Assembly (NCBI RefSeq): GCF_001540865.1
Contig: NC_033638.1
Location: forward strand, 5,965,416 to 6,029,415
Length of the DNA: 64,000 nt
Reading direction: 5' to 3'
Origin: Ananas comosus
Taxonomy: Eukaryota > Streptophyta > Magnoliopsida > Poales > Bromeliaceae
Position numbers and translations under genes: made by a program. Positions within the stretch are counted from its first letter, which is position 1, and each line of letters starts with the position of its first letter. Under the pieces are notes generated by a model. The model made no database searches, was not told the origin of the DNA, and worked only from the letters and a program-made list of their open reading frames with translations. Of this stretch, positions 1 to 14,048 are shown one piece after another.

Positions 1-176
1 TTCTGTTCTTTTGAATCCGCTTTTGATAGGTTAATTTATACATTGTGATCACTTTCTTATAGAGCATTTCTAGATTTCCATTTACCATGCCAAAGTTTCA
101 ATAGCCTTCGCCGCCGCTGAATTTCATTGTACCTGTAGATTATTCGATATTTGATTCCATTTCTGCTTGTCCAGCA

Positions 177-709
177 ACTATCCTTTTAGGAGGAAAGGAG
201 GCCAGAGGCCTTCGTCCTCATAAGTCGTTTTAGATGATAGGAATACCAAATCGATGATTGGAACCTTTAAAGTTGATCTAGGGTATTTATTACGTCTAGA
301 AACCAAATTTCGTAAATTTTAAAATTCGTTATCAAGTTCATTGAAGAGTTGAAAAATGAACGGTAAAAAATGAATAACCTTGTGAAAATAGATAGTAGAT
401 TTTTTCAATTTATGGTCGGAATTATCAAACATTATCTAAATAGTATAAAGAATTTTCTATCAAAAATTCAGGCTGTTTGGATTGTTCTGTGCCGTTAAAT
501 AAGCAAACGGCTCATATAAGCCATAAAAAACTGTTGATTTTGGGATCCTTTGATCATTATGTAAATAATTTTTAAAATTCATGAAATTTAGGTTGTAGAC
601 ACTTTAAATACTCTAGATCAACTTTAACGATTCCAATCATCAATTGGGGATCCCTGTCATCTAAAACGACTTAGGAGGACGAAGGTCTCCGTCCTTCTAA
701 AAGGATAGT
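177..709. mobile_element. MITE with long terminal inverted repeats in gamma-tubulin intron 1
   Basis: The first about 120 bases (177-296) are nearly the reverse complement of 590-709. Both ends read ACTATCCTTTTAG inward, and both arms carry the segment AGTCGTTTTAGATGA. There is no coding capacity. The triplet AGC flanks both ends (173-175 and 710-712), but I cannot fix the target duplication, so the superfamily is open. It lies about 170 bases upstream of the first visible gamma-tubulin exon, presumably inside intron 1. The window begins in unannotated sequence (1-176) that holds no recognisable exon. Confidence 0.75.
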
Positions 710-882
710 AGCTAGATTCCTATTTCTGGTAGCCTTTTGATTGTTCTTTTTATTTAATAAATATTTCTCATGCTCGAGTGAATGTAATGATGATGCTTGA
801 GGCCTACATTCTTGTGTTAATTGGTTTTTCGCATAGATAATCACGGTTCCTCTAATATCCACCTGCTACGGTGCTACCACAG

Positions 883-3800
883 GGAGGTGACAGGAAAGAT
901 GTCTTCTTCTATCAAGCTGATGATCAGCATTACATACCCAGAGCTCTTCTTATGGACTTAGAGCCAAGAGTTATTAATGGCATACAGAATAGTGAGTACA
1001 GGAATCTTTACAACCATGAAAACATATTTGTCTCAGAACATGGAGGTGGTGCTGGAAATAACTGGGCTAGCGGATATCACCAGGTTTGCCAATTTTAGTT
1101 AGAACCGAGACGCTAATTTTTCTTGTTATCTTCTGTTGTGGTCTGTTTATGCTCCATTCAAGTCAAGCATTACTAATATGTTATAACCCTTATTTAATAC
1201 TCGGTGCATTTCTTTACAAATTTACATCATGCTTAGTTATTTTGCATTGTTGATAATCTACCTAATTCCCTTTTTTGGTCAATTGAGCTGGATGCAGAGG
1301 AGTTGTTTGTGTAATAACCTATCTTCTGTTATCTATTTCTTTTTCCTATTTGAATGACATGCCTTATTCTACTATTGTTGATTGTAAGAGAAATGGTAAG
1401 CTTTGCTTACATTTGCTTGTATGAGTAAAACGGGCCAAAGAAAACGATATTAAGAAAATCCACCTCGTCTACAACATAGAGTTAAGAACTGCACTATGCT
1501 TTCGTAATTTAATTTAGGCTTCCTCTTTGATTCTTCATTCAACGGATTCAATGCTTGATCAAAAGTCGTGGTTATTGCATTTCCTTCTCATGTAGTTTTT
1601 GATAGATTCTTCAATATGGTGTGCCTTATTCAGAACTCTCTTTTTTATTGACATATACCTAATAATATTGCATAGTCCAGCCTTTGTTAAATGACTATTG
1701 TTCGCTGAGTATTTTTATGGTAAGTTAAAGATTGATCTGTATGTATGTTGTCTGATACTCTTTAACTTATGTGTGACTTTCTTACAACACTTGATTGATC
1801 TACTGACGCAGATTCTTTCTTGGAAATGTCTTTCATAATTAGGGAGAACAAGTTGTTGATGATATCATGGACATGGTTGATAGAGAAGCAGATGGAAGTG
1901 ATAGCTTGGAGGGTTTTGTTTTGTGCCATTCAATTGCCGGCGGAACTGGTTCAGGTCATTTTATATGCAATTTTATGTTCCTTTTTTTCTTCTTTTCGTA
2001 GATGATTATTTGTACGTTTAATTCCTCCACATCCTTGTTTTGTTTTATTGCAGCACTTGTTTTATTCCATATAAAATCATTTTATGTGCTCAGCACTTCA
2101 GCAGAAAATGTGTGGAAAATGCTATAGCTATTGTTTATTACACTCTACTGGAGAAAAGCAACAATCCGATGCTCTTGCAGTTGTTTATTACACATTATTG
2201 GAGAACAAACAACAATAGGGCCTTTTTATTTCTACTTTAACTCCAATCCACTGACCCCTTCTTTATTTTGCTGTAATGTGTAGGTATGGGCTCATATCTG
2301 TTGGAGACTTTAAATGATCGTTACAGCAAAAAACTCGTGCAGACATATAGTGTTTTCCCTAACCAAATGGAAACCAGTGATGTTGTTGTCCAGCCTTACA
2401 ACTCGCTTCTCACTTTGAAACGTCTGACACTGAATGCTGATTGTGTTGTTGTTCTCGACAATACGGCGCTCAATAGGATTGCTGTGGAACGTCTTCATCT
2501 ATCAAATCCCACCTTTGCGCAAACAAACTCATTGGTTTCTACTGTTATGTCTGCAAGCACAACAACACTGCGGTACCCTGGATATATGAATAACGATTTG
2601 GTCGGCCTTCTTGCATCTCTAATCCCAACTCCGAGGTGCCATTTCCTCATGACGGGCTATACTCCTCTAACTGTGGAGCGCCAGGTCATACAAACTTTGC
2701 CATCAAATTCTATCTCCGATTATTAGTCCTATGTAGATTGCAGCCAACTATGTAAATATGTTGTTATGATTTCATTATTTTGCAAGACATGGTTGAGTCT
2801 CGATCGCAAGAGCTGCTATTCCTTTATTTAGGTTCTTAAAAAAATCTTTTACACTTTTTAAACATAAAAAGACTGAAAAAAAGAGAAAATACTGGAAATT
2901 GATTTTGACAGTGTGCTAAAGGCACCAAAATATGGTAGGTTTGTATATAAGAATCGAAAACTGGCTGTACAGTTAAATTGATAAAACAGAGCCATCACGA
3001 AAAAAATCTTGTTTCGTGTCATAATAAAACTAAATAGAATAATTGGTTCCTAAATTGTCAGATTCAATTAGATTATTTTTTCTATGTCATCATGCTGGAA
3101 TTCATCTTAACTCTTTAGCATGCTCATGGTGCAATTCAACTCCCTCTTATTCTTGAATCAAGAGTACTCTCTGTCTGAAATGTCCATCATACTTCTTTGA
3201 GAACTAAAATGTGAAAATGTTATAGCTTATCTAACAAGAATAACTATATTTAAGAAGTGACATTAGACCATACTTGTCCTGGACCTTTTAGCATTCTTGA
3301 GAGCAGATTTGTGATACAAGGATCCCTGTATTTACAGGTTAACATGATTCGCAAGACTACAGTGCTAGATGTCATGAGAAGACTTTTGCAGGTGAGATTT
3401 TATCTGGAGTTACTTATCTGTCCTTGTGGTGGTTTTGATTGAACAAACTAACCTAGAGTACCCTGCAGACAAAAAATATAATGGTCTCTTCTTATGCACG
3501 CACAAAAGAAGCTAGCCAAGCGAAATATATATCTATACTGAACATCATCCAGGGAGACGTGGATCCAACACAGGTACTAATTTAGTTGAATAAGTAACTG
3601 CAGAATACTTTCTCTTGTGGAACTCGTCAATTGGAAATTTACATAGCAGATGAAAATTTACTTTGCCAAAGATATGGCTAATGCATGGACTATTTTCAAA
3701 TCAGCTATTATTTGACTCGCATCTGTAAATTATCTTATCTACTGCGTTTTCCCCTTTATTCTTCCTTCTATTGGATGTTTGAGCCACATTTGAGGGTTGG

Positions 3801-5349
3801 ATCTGTTCAACTTTCTTGTCTATATATATAGCTTCTAGTGAAATTTTAGCTGTCAACTGAGCTTCCTGTTTGGTTGGAGCTGGGCCTTCATAGTGGCTAC
3901 GTTGGAGTATGGAAATAAGTCAATGAAGGTCCGTGGAAGCGAATTTTCCACAATGCAATTGATATTGTCTCATGAACATATTAAGACCTTAGAATGATTC
4001 TTTCTCACTTCGGCTAAGATAAAGTGGGGACTTAATTTTTTCTGTCGCTTACTGATTCTTTGCTACTTTATCAAACTCATAACATAATGATAAATCCTTC
4101 AAGTTATATACCTTAGTTCATTCTTTCATACTTTATCAAACCTGTAACTTAATGACAAACCCTTCACGTCAGTGCCATATGTATAGATGCAAATATGGTT
4201 CCTGGTGCTTGATCTTTGGAATTGAGATGAACAATTAGATTCTCAGATGATGTTTGTATTGCTGCTTGTTATGACACTTTTATTTAGGTACTTCGACTTT
4301 TTCTAAAATATTATTCCAGGAACTACTAATATATGAACTGAAAAGAAACATGGGTCACAATGTCCAAGCGGGCAGGGAGGTGTGTGGTTGTGTGTGTGTG
4401 TGTGTGTGTGACATTGGTTGCCTAGATATGATTCTCCAAGAAGCTTTAACTCAATTTTATCTTGGGTGAATTTTAAAATTGAATGGGGTTGTCTATGATT
4501 GTACTTTATGAAATGCTTTATTTGGTTTACTATTTGTTCGACACATGGATTGCTCTGTGCCAATCAGCATTGGACGGTATATTTCCGAAGGGGTTATCAA
4601 ATCAGTATTGGGGGGCCATCTATGATAGTGTCGAGTTTAACAATCCACCTAGCTGTTGCTTATCATTTTTTATGAGTTTACAATTCTTAGCCGCACTCGC
4701 TTTTATTCTGTTCTAAGTTTCCAAAACTTAGAACAGAAGGGTAAGTAGATGTTGTGCGACTAGTGTATTACATGAATGAAAGTCTCATTAGGTTTCAGAA
4801 CAAGATAATAATTGTCAATATCGTTAACAAGGGGATTGTTCAGTATAACTAGTATATTTACATGAATGAAATTCTCATTAGGTTTCGGAACAAGATAATA
4901 ATTGCCGATATTGTTAACAAGGGAATTTCCTTGAAACAATAAGCATCAGCAGAATGACTCAGGCTGTGTGCAATTCTTCTTGCTAAGTTATCTTTGAGCA
5001 ATTATTTTCTTAGATCCATTATTTTTCACAATTTTTGACTGCATATTATACTGTGGTAGGATTTCACGTTCTCGAAGTTGATGCTTGTCTATACAATTTA
5101 AACAGGTACATGAGAGTTTACAGAGGATTCGTGAAAGAAAACTTGTGAACTTCATTGAGTGGGGCCCTGCTAGCATTCAGGTTCATATAACGAATAGGAT
5201 AAGTTTCTACTTCTGTATTGATTACAATTATTTATATTAAAATTTCATCACAACTACTACAGGTTGCATTGTCTAGGAAATCTCCATATGTCCAAACTAC
5301 TCATAGGGTAAGATAATTTGTTTAGTTACATCCTCTTCTTGTGACTGAA

Positions 5350-5395
<46 letters not shown>

Positions 5396-6489
5396 TGTTA
5401 TCTGTCTTTCATATTTAGCGAACAGATTCTCGATTTCTACTTACAATTGTTTACTACTTTCTTATCAACTTTTTATGAAGGCTAATGTTGTAATACCTCT
5501 CTGCTAATCATTTAGGTTAGCGGCTTAATGCTTGCAAACCATACTAGTATTCGCCACCTCTTCAGTAAGTGTCTGGGCCAGTATGAGAAACTGAGGAAAA
5601 AACAGGCCTTCCTTGACAACTATCGAAAGTTCCCCATGTTTGCTGTAAGTTTGCTAATGTTTTGTGATCAATGCTTTATTCACCCCTTTTTATGCATGTT
5701 TCATGCATGCTGCTGTCTTTTTTATTTTTCCTTTTATGTGAATCATGCATGCTACTACTGGCTGCTGCAATTTTTTAGGACAAATCACATATCTGTGCGC
5801 ACATAATATTACCCCTCAAGTGGTCTTGGTCAAACAATTCGTGGCATTGTTACCGGCTGCAGTTCCACGGCTGTTGAGGATCAAAAACTTGCTTTCCTGT
5901 ATAACTCAAAATAAGGAGCTGCACTGCCTAGAATCGAATAGTCGGCACCAACCTTAAAGCAACGCACCTTGAAAACTAATGCAAACTGTCTTACACTAAA
6001 CTCACCTTGCTTCAGGTTTGATTGTTTTCACCAGCGCACTGCAAATGTGGTGACGACACGCAATGCACACATTGCATGCATCTACTGTGCCCCACAAACT
6101 AATGTTACTTTATCTATCAAAATTAACTAGTCGAATAGTTGTAGCATGCAATATGTCAGACTAGCTACTATTAAGTGAAAGTCTTTTGTGAATCAATCTG
6201 ATTATAGTTTTGATTGATGATCTATTTCAATTTTTGTGGACTGCCTGAGCAGGATAATGATCTATCTGAATTTGATGAATCTCGGGAGATAATCGAAAGC
6301 TTGGTCGACGAATACAAGGCATGCGAGTCGCCGGACTACATCAAATGGGGAATGGAGGTAAATTCTAGAACTGAGAATTCAAGCTTCCGCAAGGCTAAAA
6401 TTAAAAATCAGATACTGATAATTTATCGCAAACAGGATTCTGCAGAGGCTAATGTTGCAGCAGCACTAGATACAAAACTGGTGGTCTGA
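883..6489 (+). CDS. TUBG: gamma-tubulin, exons 2-11 (5' partial)
   Basis: Gamma-tubulin is the GTP-binding core of the gamma-tubulin ring complex that nucleates microtubules; plants use it at dispersed cortical and nuclear-envelope sites. Ten exons join in frame: 883-1083, 1843-1954, 2284-2684, 3338-3391, 3469-3573, 5106-5180, 5263-5307, 5516-5644, 6253-6357 and 6436-6489, all with GT-AG introns. They encode 425 residues plus stop. The tubulin glycine-rich nucleotide loop GGTGSGMG is split by the intron at 1955. Other family segments are DLEPRVI, the N-terminal [15 protein letters not shown], and the plant-type C-terminus ending DTKLVV. The missing first exon should hold about 43 residues (MPREII type start), giving about 468 residues, normal for monocot gamma-tubulin. 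No frameshift or stop is seen, so the gene looks functional. Introns carry CT and TG microsatellites and a tandem duplication. Confidence 0.96.
4390..4410. repeat. (TG)n microsatellite in a gamma-tubulin intron
   Basis: About ten TG units lie in the 1.5-kb intron between 3574 and 5105. No function is evident. Confidence 0.9.
4760..4927. repeat. Tandem duplication, period 90 bp
   Basis: Two adjacent copies share CATGAATGAA (4771 and 4861), CTCATTAGGTTTC and AACAAGATAATAATTG. They differ by a few substitutions. The duplication is intronic in the gamma-tubulin gene and seems to be a local event. Confidence 0.85.
5351..5392. repeat. (CT)n microsatellite
   Basis: About 20 CT units sit in the short intron between the exons ending at 5307 and starting at 5516, within the pyrimidine-rich part of that intron. 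Confidence 0.9.
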
Positions 6490-6810
6490 AAAGTCGCGGC
6501 GGGTTGATTTTGCTGAATGTTGTTTCAAATGTTTTTAAAAGATGAGTGGAACTTCGTGTGATGTGATCAAATTAAGAGATCTCCTTTTGGATGCTGAAAT
6601 TCTTGTTGAGAAGCCCTGTATGTGCTGCTTGTAGGTGTGTATGATATTTGATAACATTGGTTGGAAAATATTTAAGTTGCTGGGCAAACCATGAATGATT
6701 GTATCCAGTGATCGGTATCGACGCGAAAGTGTTGTTAGTTTAGTACAATGCATTATTTGTGATGAGTGAGAAAGTGCGATAAAAAAAATATTTGTTTAAG
6801 ATCATAGGTC
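6490..6810 (+). other. 3' flank and probable 3' UTR of gamma-tubulin
   Basis: No gene is supported here. The sequence follows the TGA of gamma-tubulin directly and is moderately AT-rich. It probably holds the 3' UTR, but I cannot pick a polyadenylation site with confidence. Confidence 0.5.
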
Positions 6811-7166
6811 GCATTGGTTTTGTTAAGTATAAAAATATTTAAACACTGTTCTCTACATTAACCACGTAAAACAATTATTATACTCTAAAAACGTTTATAC
6901 TCGTAGAGAATGATGTTTAACATTTCCTCTTATATTTGGACTTGAGATCTTTTTGATAGGCTTGTGAGGTGAATTTAAATTAAATAGAAAGAAATTAATA
7001 ATGTTAGGAGTTGGATATGACTCGAATTTAGGGCTTTTTATTTTGATATCAAGAGAGTGTTAAATATAAAAATATTTAAATAATTATTGTATTCTAAACG
7101 TTTAAGTTTGTAGAGAACGGTGTTTAAATATTTTTATATTTTACAAATTTGACTAAATACGAATGC
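6811..7166. mobile_element. MITE, about 355 bp, downstream of gamma-tubulin
   Basis: The left end GCATTGGTTTTGTTAA pairs with the right end, which ends GAATGC. The inner arms repeat TATTTAAACAC and GTTCTCTAC in inverted orientation. There is no coding capacity, and the target duplication is unclear. Confidence 0.7.
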
Positions 7167-8641
7167 AAATTCTTTTGGTCTACAAGTGTTAGATAGTTTT
7201 TAATAACATATCCTTTAGACAAAGTGAAGAGCAAATCGGTGTATTTCGGAGTTCAAATTGGTTTCTGTCTACAATTTGGTTCAGTTTGGTTATATATAAA
7301 AACGCAACCAATGCTCGCCACTAATATAAATCTACCGAGGTTAAGGTTAGGGTGAGGTTCAAGTGAGAACCTCACAATGTCTTCTTTTTTTTCTCTTTTT
7401 TTTTTTTTAATCTGAAGTTAACAAAGCTTGTCTTGTCAAAGTTTTGTTTTTTTTCTAAACTAAAGATTGAAAAAGTTTTAAAGAATGGAGGGGGTAAATC
7501 ATACACTCTCTTGTCGGGTGTACAAGTAGTATTTCTCTTATTTTTTTTGGGTGAAAATACGTAAAGAACGCGTCAACTTTATGCCCTTTTTGGAAATGGC
7601 CCGATCCACTTTCATTTTTCTAATTGAGACCTCCTCAACTTTAGATTTTTTTCCTTTAATAAGTGATTTTAATCAAACCAACATTAAAGTTTTATCAAAT
7701 TTATTGATAACTTTACTAAACTTTCATAATTATTTGTAAATCTTTGCGAAGAGGATACAGCAGAGGACAATTTGCAAAAATTGGAAAATTTCAGAGAGTT
7801 TTATACATTTTTCAGTAAAATTTGAAACTCTCTTAACTTTATCAAAGCAGAGGGAAAGACTATTAGTTGTAACACTATGACATTTTGGACTGCTTGTAAA
7901 TTGAGTTACCACAACATCTGTAACAAAGGGGACCAATTTGTCATCATAATGAATGACAAAAGATAAATAAGATGAAAAGAATCAAATAAAGGGAGTGCAA
8001 GAGCCTTATAAATAAAGAAGTTAAAAATGTATAGAGACCCCCTCAACTACGGGCATTTCTGAAAGAGACCACTCAAAAACTTTTACATTCTTTGTTTACT
8101 AATTTTTTGAACTCAAGTGATTTTAGTTAAAAATTTTATAAAATTCATTCCTGATTTTACCAAATTTATAGGCTTTCGCCAAATAAAACTAGGTCAATTA
8201 ACAGTTAATATCTAATAGAGTCATTAAATTTATAAACGTTTTAACCCGACTTGGTATTATAAAAACTTATATTTAAAAGAAAATAAGAAAATGCACAAAA
8301 CCAAACAATTTTTTTTTTCTTTTTCTTGTCAGCCAGCATTTACAACTACATTGTAGCTTCAGATGGAGGATCCCAGACTGTTATCCTTTTGCTACAAAGG
8401 AATTGATCACCAAGCACAGCAGAAGCTCGCAATCTTATCTTAGAAGCACAAAAAATTTAAAAAGTTTGTGATACAACACACACCCTCTTCTTCCTCCTCA
8501 CTATTATTTCTCCAAATTTGTACACCTACTGAGAAGAACTCAACATAACATACCTGCAGAAAAGAAGATGGATAAGCCCTATACAAACAACATCGAAAGG
8601 TTAGGATTATTGTTTGGTGGATCGAGAACGACTCTTAACCT
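7167..8641. repeat. Intergenic stretch with copies of a CCCTCAACT-type repeat
   Basis: No gene is supported between gamma-tubulin and the HAD gene. Segments near 7543-7960 and 8025-8290 share a layout with the repeat at 27969-28550: a GTATAGAGACCCCCTCAACT-like start, then a run with TTTTATCAAATTTATTGATAA and GCAAATAAAA. They look like old non-autonomous elements. The part nearest 8642 (about 8340-8641) is probably the 3' UTR of the minus-strand HAD gene. Confidence 0.5.
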
Positions 8642-11600
8642 TCAAACCTTGACTCCAATCCCTTCAGCAACCTGCATAGGATAACTTACTTTTTACATTT
8701 CCGAGAATCGATCATAAAAATCACTTTTTCACACCAGTCGAGAAGTCTTAGTTTCGACTCGACTGGAAATTTAGCAGCTTGTAATTGATCTAGTTTTACT
8801 GCCGTCAACCATGTATTTGGTAAGAGCTATTGAAACCATATTACTTTAATCGACTTCAGTCAGTAGCAAATTTCGGCCGTGTCATTATTTAGGCAAAGAA
8901 TGCAGCTCGAATCTTCGACAAAAAAGGTACCAAACAGACGCATGAAAACTGCGTATGTAGCCTAAAATTATTCCCCCTAGCATAAAGAGCCATACGTGCC
9001 AAACCCCGAAATCTATTCTACACATCACTTTATCCTCGGATTTACTAGTACCAGTTAATGTTGCCATTCATCATTTTGTAACTATTTGTGCAATCGAAAC
9101 CCCAGCAGAAAAATAAGCCTCATTTTCCAGCGGGATATCATGGGGATGGAAAAGCTTTCCCATATAAAATTTGTCCCCGCATTGAATAATGGTTCTTAGC
9201 TGTAATAAAGAGGAAAATGGTATACCTCTTTGAAGGAGTATACATCACTGCCCCAAAGCCACGCGTCGCAGCCTGCATCCCTCGCTCCCCATATGTCGTT
9301 CCTCCGATCGTCGCCTACATGGACGGCTTCCTCAGGCTCGACTCCTAAAAACTCGCAGGCCTTTAGAAATATTGTTGGGTTTGGTTTTTCTGCTGCCACC
9401 TGTAAAGAGTACGTCCTCGTAAGAGACCTCACGAATAACAAGGCACAACAACGAACTTGATGGAAATAATGAGGATAAAAGAGGATGAAATTGGAGACAT
9501 TATTTAAACGAAATGGAAGATCCGAGAAAACAAACAAGATATGTTGATGATGTCTACATAATAGTTCATGCACTATTTTTATAATAAGCTTTACTTTAGT
9601 CTGGATGTAGCAATGTGCTACAAGTTACATAGATACATCTTGCTGGATGAGACTTCCTTTTGGTGATTATTACACAAAAACTTGGCATTACTCATATTCT
9701 AAGGTTCTAATAATGAGGATTTTCAAGATAGAGAGATATTTATTCCTTCTCACTTAGGTTAGACTTCTTTTCATGCCTCTAGACAACCAATCAACAGATG
9801 GTCCTTGAGCGAACAAGAGGATAAATGCTGGAAAATTTGTTCTATCATTCAAAATGGCCCGCAGAGTACCATCAAAACTAACAGAATGACGAAAAAAAAG
9901 GAGGGGGAAAAACCCACCTCAGCTGACACTGCGACTGCGTCAAACCAGCGATCACACTTGAGGGCCTGCAAAACAGGCCGCAGTCGGGTATCAAAATTTG
10001 AGACAACTGCTGTTTTAACGCCAGCCTTTCTCAAAGCCTCAAAAACTTTTTCAGCGTCAGGATCGCAGAGGAGCCATGCCTGGCAAAATATAAATTGTAC
10101 CATCAGATGTCATATAGAAAGAGAAAATTTCTTCCCATCTATAATGAGATTTATCTCACCTTGTCGGTAGCATAGTAATGATACAGCTCTTCAAAATATT
10201 GTGAATCCGAGCAACCTGTTGAGGAACTAACAATATACTGCCAAAAGGGTCTTCCATCATCAACATACCTGCAGTTAACCAAAGGCTAATTAATGTCAAA
10301 CTCAGTAATACTTTCCACAGAGCAAGAAAGTGCTCTAGAAGTGTATCCAAGAACCAACAGACTTTCGTTAATAGATAAACCTTCACTGAAGCTCGAGTAG
10401 GAAGACTACAAATACTTGTTTTAAGGTATGCATAAGCTAGAAATAAAATCATACTACAAGACTGGAACTAACCAATTTCCTTAACCGTAAACTAATGAAG
10501 GAGCATTTGAACATAAGTGTAGATGATAAGCAGAGGAAAAAGGAAAAGGAGGAAAAGTTAAAGAAAGTGCTGTTGTCGATAAACTTGAACCTTTAGTCTC
10601 CCCCAACAACAGACACAGTATCCCCAAACCAATACGATTGGCGACTTTTAGATAAACAATATATTTAAAATGTAGTACTCCTCAAGGGAAAAATATAATA
10701 TTTTTCTCTATTTTAATATTAATTTAGTCCATATGGAAACAGTTTTATGTCTACTAGTGTCCATGCACTTTAGTGCTAATATTTTCCAGTATAATATCAA
10801 TGAACTACTTAAAATAAATACATACAAACTATAGTTTTCAAACTTTTTTATTTTTCAAAAACCATCATCTGCTTTATTTATCATATACATACTCTTGAAA
10901 AACCTACTATGTAAAATTATGAATTATATGCATGCTGCTGCATAAAACTTAGCCCCTTTTAGCCATTGTTATCTATCAATTCTTCCAACATTACCCTCTA
11001 GGCCCGCTGTCTCATTAACTTTGCAAGTCTCATGAAGGGTCTGGCCATTCAGTTCCCACCTTGAGGTGACTACGTGGAGTTGTTCTTTTCTCTTTAGTTT
11101 TTTGCACTCATTAGATTATTGCTTATAGTTTCATTGACATGTTTACAAATGCTTATATACAAACATCAGAAAAACATTCTAATTTCCCAACAGTTAACCG
11201 TCGTCCATTTCTTCATACTGTCAATTCTTGCATTACTGAGAATGATAACTCTTAAATGAATGTTACTAATTTACATATCAAGTCACAATAAGCAATCAAT
11301 TATCAACTTAAAATTGCTTTGATCAAATGATAATCAATGAACGATGTAAAAAATGGATGAACCTAAAAGCTTAACTTCAAATATTAAAAAACCACCCTTT
11401 CTGTTTCACTTCTTGTAGGAAAACAAATATTATGAAAATAAAAATAGTATTAAAGTTTGTAAAACACCTTGCATTACAGATTTAAATCTGTAGGCGACCA
11501 ACAAATTGTGAAGTACACTTCTTTTTTTTTGTTTCATCGCACAATTAACTCAACTCAGCCACTATAGCCCAGCACGCCGACACACAAACAGAAGAAAAAT

Positions 11601-11913
11601 TCAACCAAGCGTCAAAATCCTATGGAACGTGACAGAAGGAAGAGGAAGAAAAGGGCCAAGTGTTCGTTGATTATATACTATATGACGCCCACAGTTGTGA
11701 TTCTGCCCTCAAGTTCATATCTAATGCCCTCTATTTCTAAAAAAAATCGTTGTTCCTGAAATAATTAAATATCAGCATATTAAAGAAATTGCAAACAGTA
11801 TATTTGGAAACCTAAAAGACAAGCTAGACAGAGAAAAATAAGAAACTCAAAGGCAACCTTATGGCAAAATCATTTGAAGCAAAAAAATGGCTCATGAGAA
11901 GCAAAGGACGCCA

Positions 11914-11944
<31 letters not shown>

Positions 11945-14048
11945 CATGAAAAGGCTCAAGAAAAACTCAAAACTTTTAACAAAAATAAAAGGTCCGCTAA
12001 GGATGCCAACAAAGCTAAAAAAAGGCTTCCACGGCACAAGGTCACATAATATACTTTAAGAGACTAATAAACTTTCTCGGACTAGCTGAGTTCGGGTATA
12101 TCAAGACTTTATCTATTTACTGGAAAATTGGTGTACAAACAGGTAAAGATGCAAAATAGTGAGGTTCAAGATAGACTGCAATAAATCAAAGGGACTATAT
12201 TTACATGTATTTCCACTGATCAATATATGGACTTTTCACAGAGCATTTTAGAATTTGATACATTTGAAATTTCTGACTGAAAACAAACCCAAACGACCCA
12301 ACTGGCAAATAAATCTTGTCTAAATCTGGGCTACCATATCAGCATAGACTGTCCACCCCAACTTCCTGCATTTTGGCTTACGATTTCAACCAAACCACCT
12401 AACTTACCTTTTCTAACTCAAGAAAAGTCAGCAACTCACTGTGTGTTGATATTGGAAACAAGCAGAGATGGACAAAGGGAGATAGGATGGGTGGTCTACA
12501 AATGATGTGGTGGGCCACTTCTAGGCAAAGAATTCTCTAACTCTAGAGAAATATTACTGAATAAGTATCACACTTTTAACGTTTGTTGTAAATAATATGT
12601 ATTTAATGCTTCGATCGCTCTTCAAATAGAAATAGTAAATTGTGGCACACATGGTGAAACCGACTCCAAATAACAATTGCAATAAAAAAGTGGTGAGAGG
12701 CTAAAACTGAGTCGTCAATATTTATTTGTCAGCACATCCTTTATGCAAGCTAGAGTCTGGATGCTAGATTTTCCAACTCATCAATCATACAGAAAAAGAA
12801 AAAAGGAGCGGAGTAAAAGAAGCGGCAACAAACCTTAGCCGCGATTTGCCCCACGGTTGCTCATAAGCCCATCTGTACCGCTGCAATATCTCATCTTCTG
12901 AGTACTCCACGCCATACTTCTCTCCAATCTTCCTATAAATCTAAAACCCAACAAACAATCCTTATCAATTCCACATTTCAAAAAAAAAAAAAATTGTTGT
13001 GTCATGTTGTTATATATTTTTTTTTAAACACAAATTCTTTACACTCTTCACTATCTGATGCCAAATTGATTGCAATCTAAAAATGTACATGATTTTTCGA
13101 GAACAAAAACAAAAACTTAGAGTGAATTTATTTTTGTTTATTTCTTTCTTTAGAAAATAGTCAGTGAGCACGCATCACAAACTGGCCAACAATCACAAGA
13201 ATATAGAAGCTCATCTGGCGAGCACATCTTATCAACATAAAATCTGCAATTACAGTATCAGAAAACGGCAACAACACGAAACAATTGTAAGATTTAACAA
13301 ACAAACACACACATTATCTGACTCCAGAGATCAAAAAAATAAACAGAAAAAACAGCATTCAAACTATTCAAACACTAGCAAGCAAGAAGTGTTAAATATA
13401 TTCATATTCCTAAGCTTGTTTGCTATTAGATCAATATTTTGAGTAACATACTATCAGAGCTAATTTTGATCCTCTTCATTCTACGAATCGAGTTGTGGAT
13501 TTAATCCCGGCCTTCAACATTTCAACATCTGACGGGTTAAATCTCTGCATTATACTCTAATGGTTAAATTCCCATCTCTTTTGATTGATCTTTCGGATAA
13601 TAAGAAGAACCATACCAAATTACAAATCCAATGAAAAAGACAACAATGATCCACGAATGGAACTAAGACGACGATCACTTAGCAGAGAATAGAGATGGAA
13701 GGGGAAAAGCGTGGCGACCTGAGCCATGGGCTGCGCCGGCTCGAGGAGCGTGCCGACGGCGTCGACGAGGAGCGCCTTGTGCGTGATCTCCCCGTATATG
13801 GACCTCCGATACTCCTCGTACTCCTTCGCCGCCAACATCTCCCACCTCCCCCCGCCGCCGCCCACGGCGGCGCCGCTCGCCGGAATCCGCCTCAGCCCCC
13901 CCAAGCCGCGGCCCTCCGCCGCCGCCTCCGCCTCCACCGCCGCCGCCGCGGAGTTATAGCACCTCGAAGCGCGCGCCGGCGCCATTCTCAGCCTCCCAAG
14001 GAGCCCCTCCGCCGCTGCCATTAGAGCGCCGCGCGAAACCCTAGCCAT
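8642..14048 (-). CDS. HAD-superfamily hydrolase, HDHD3/DREG-2 type, probably organelle-targeted
   Basis: Six exons on the minus strand join in frame: 14048-13719, 12940-12834, 10268-10160, 10079-9918, 9399-9226 and 8671-8642, giving 303 residues. HAD motif I is LLVDAVGTLL with the nucleophile at Asp96; the usual second Asp of DxD is Val98. Motif II is SNFD (Ser209), motif III Lys241 in EKPNPTIF, and motif IV GDDRRND (Asp266, Asp267, Asp271). The family transfers phosphoryl groups, but the substrate of this plant clade is not known to me. The first about 60 residues are rich in Ala, Arg and Gly with few acids at the very start, which suggests a transit peptide to chloroplast or mitochondrion. 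Exon 1 is very GC-rich while the introns are AT-rich. The missing second Asp could mean weak or altered catalysis, although animal HDHD3 is also atypical there. Confidence 0.93.
11914..11941. repeat. Poly(A) run in HAD intron
   Basis: About 28 consecutive A residues (T on the gene strand) sit in the 2.57-kb intron 10269-12833. It could be the tail of an old retroposon, but I see no recognisable body. The rest of this intron holds no gene I can support. Confidence 0.6.

Noticed and set aside
2286..2726. Isolated 146-residue tubulin-like protein
   Set aside because: It is exon 4 of gamma-tubulin read through its donor site at 2685, not a separate gene.
6358..6435. Read-through C-terminus of gamma-tubulin (VNSRTEN...)
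   Set aside because: GT at 6358 and AG at 6434-6435 remove it and restore the family C-terminus GMED...DTKLVV.
11861..12049. Lysine-rich small protein
   Set aside because: Its composition comes from a poly(A) run inside a HAD intron; no domain or support.
13695..14024. Arginine/proline-rich open frame on the plus strand
   Set aside because: Shadow of GC-rich exon 1 of the HAD gene on the other strand.
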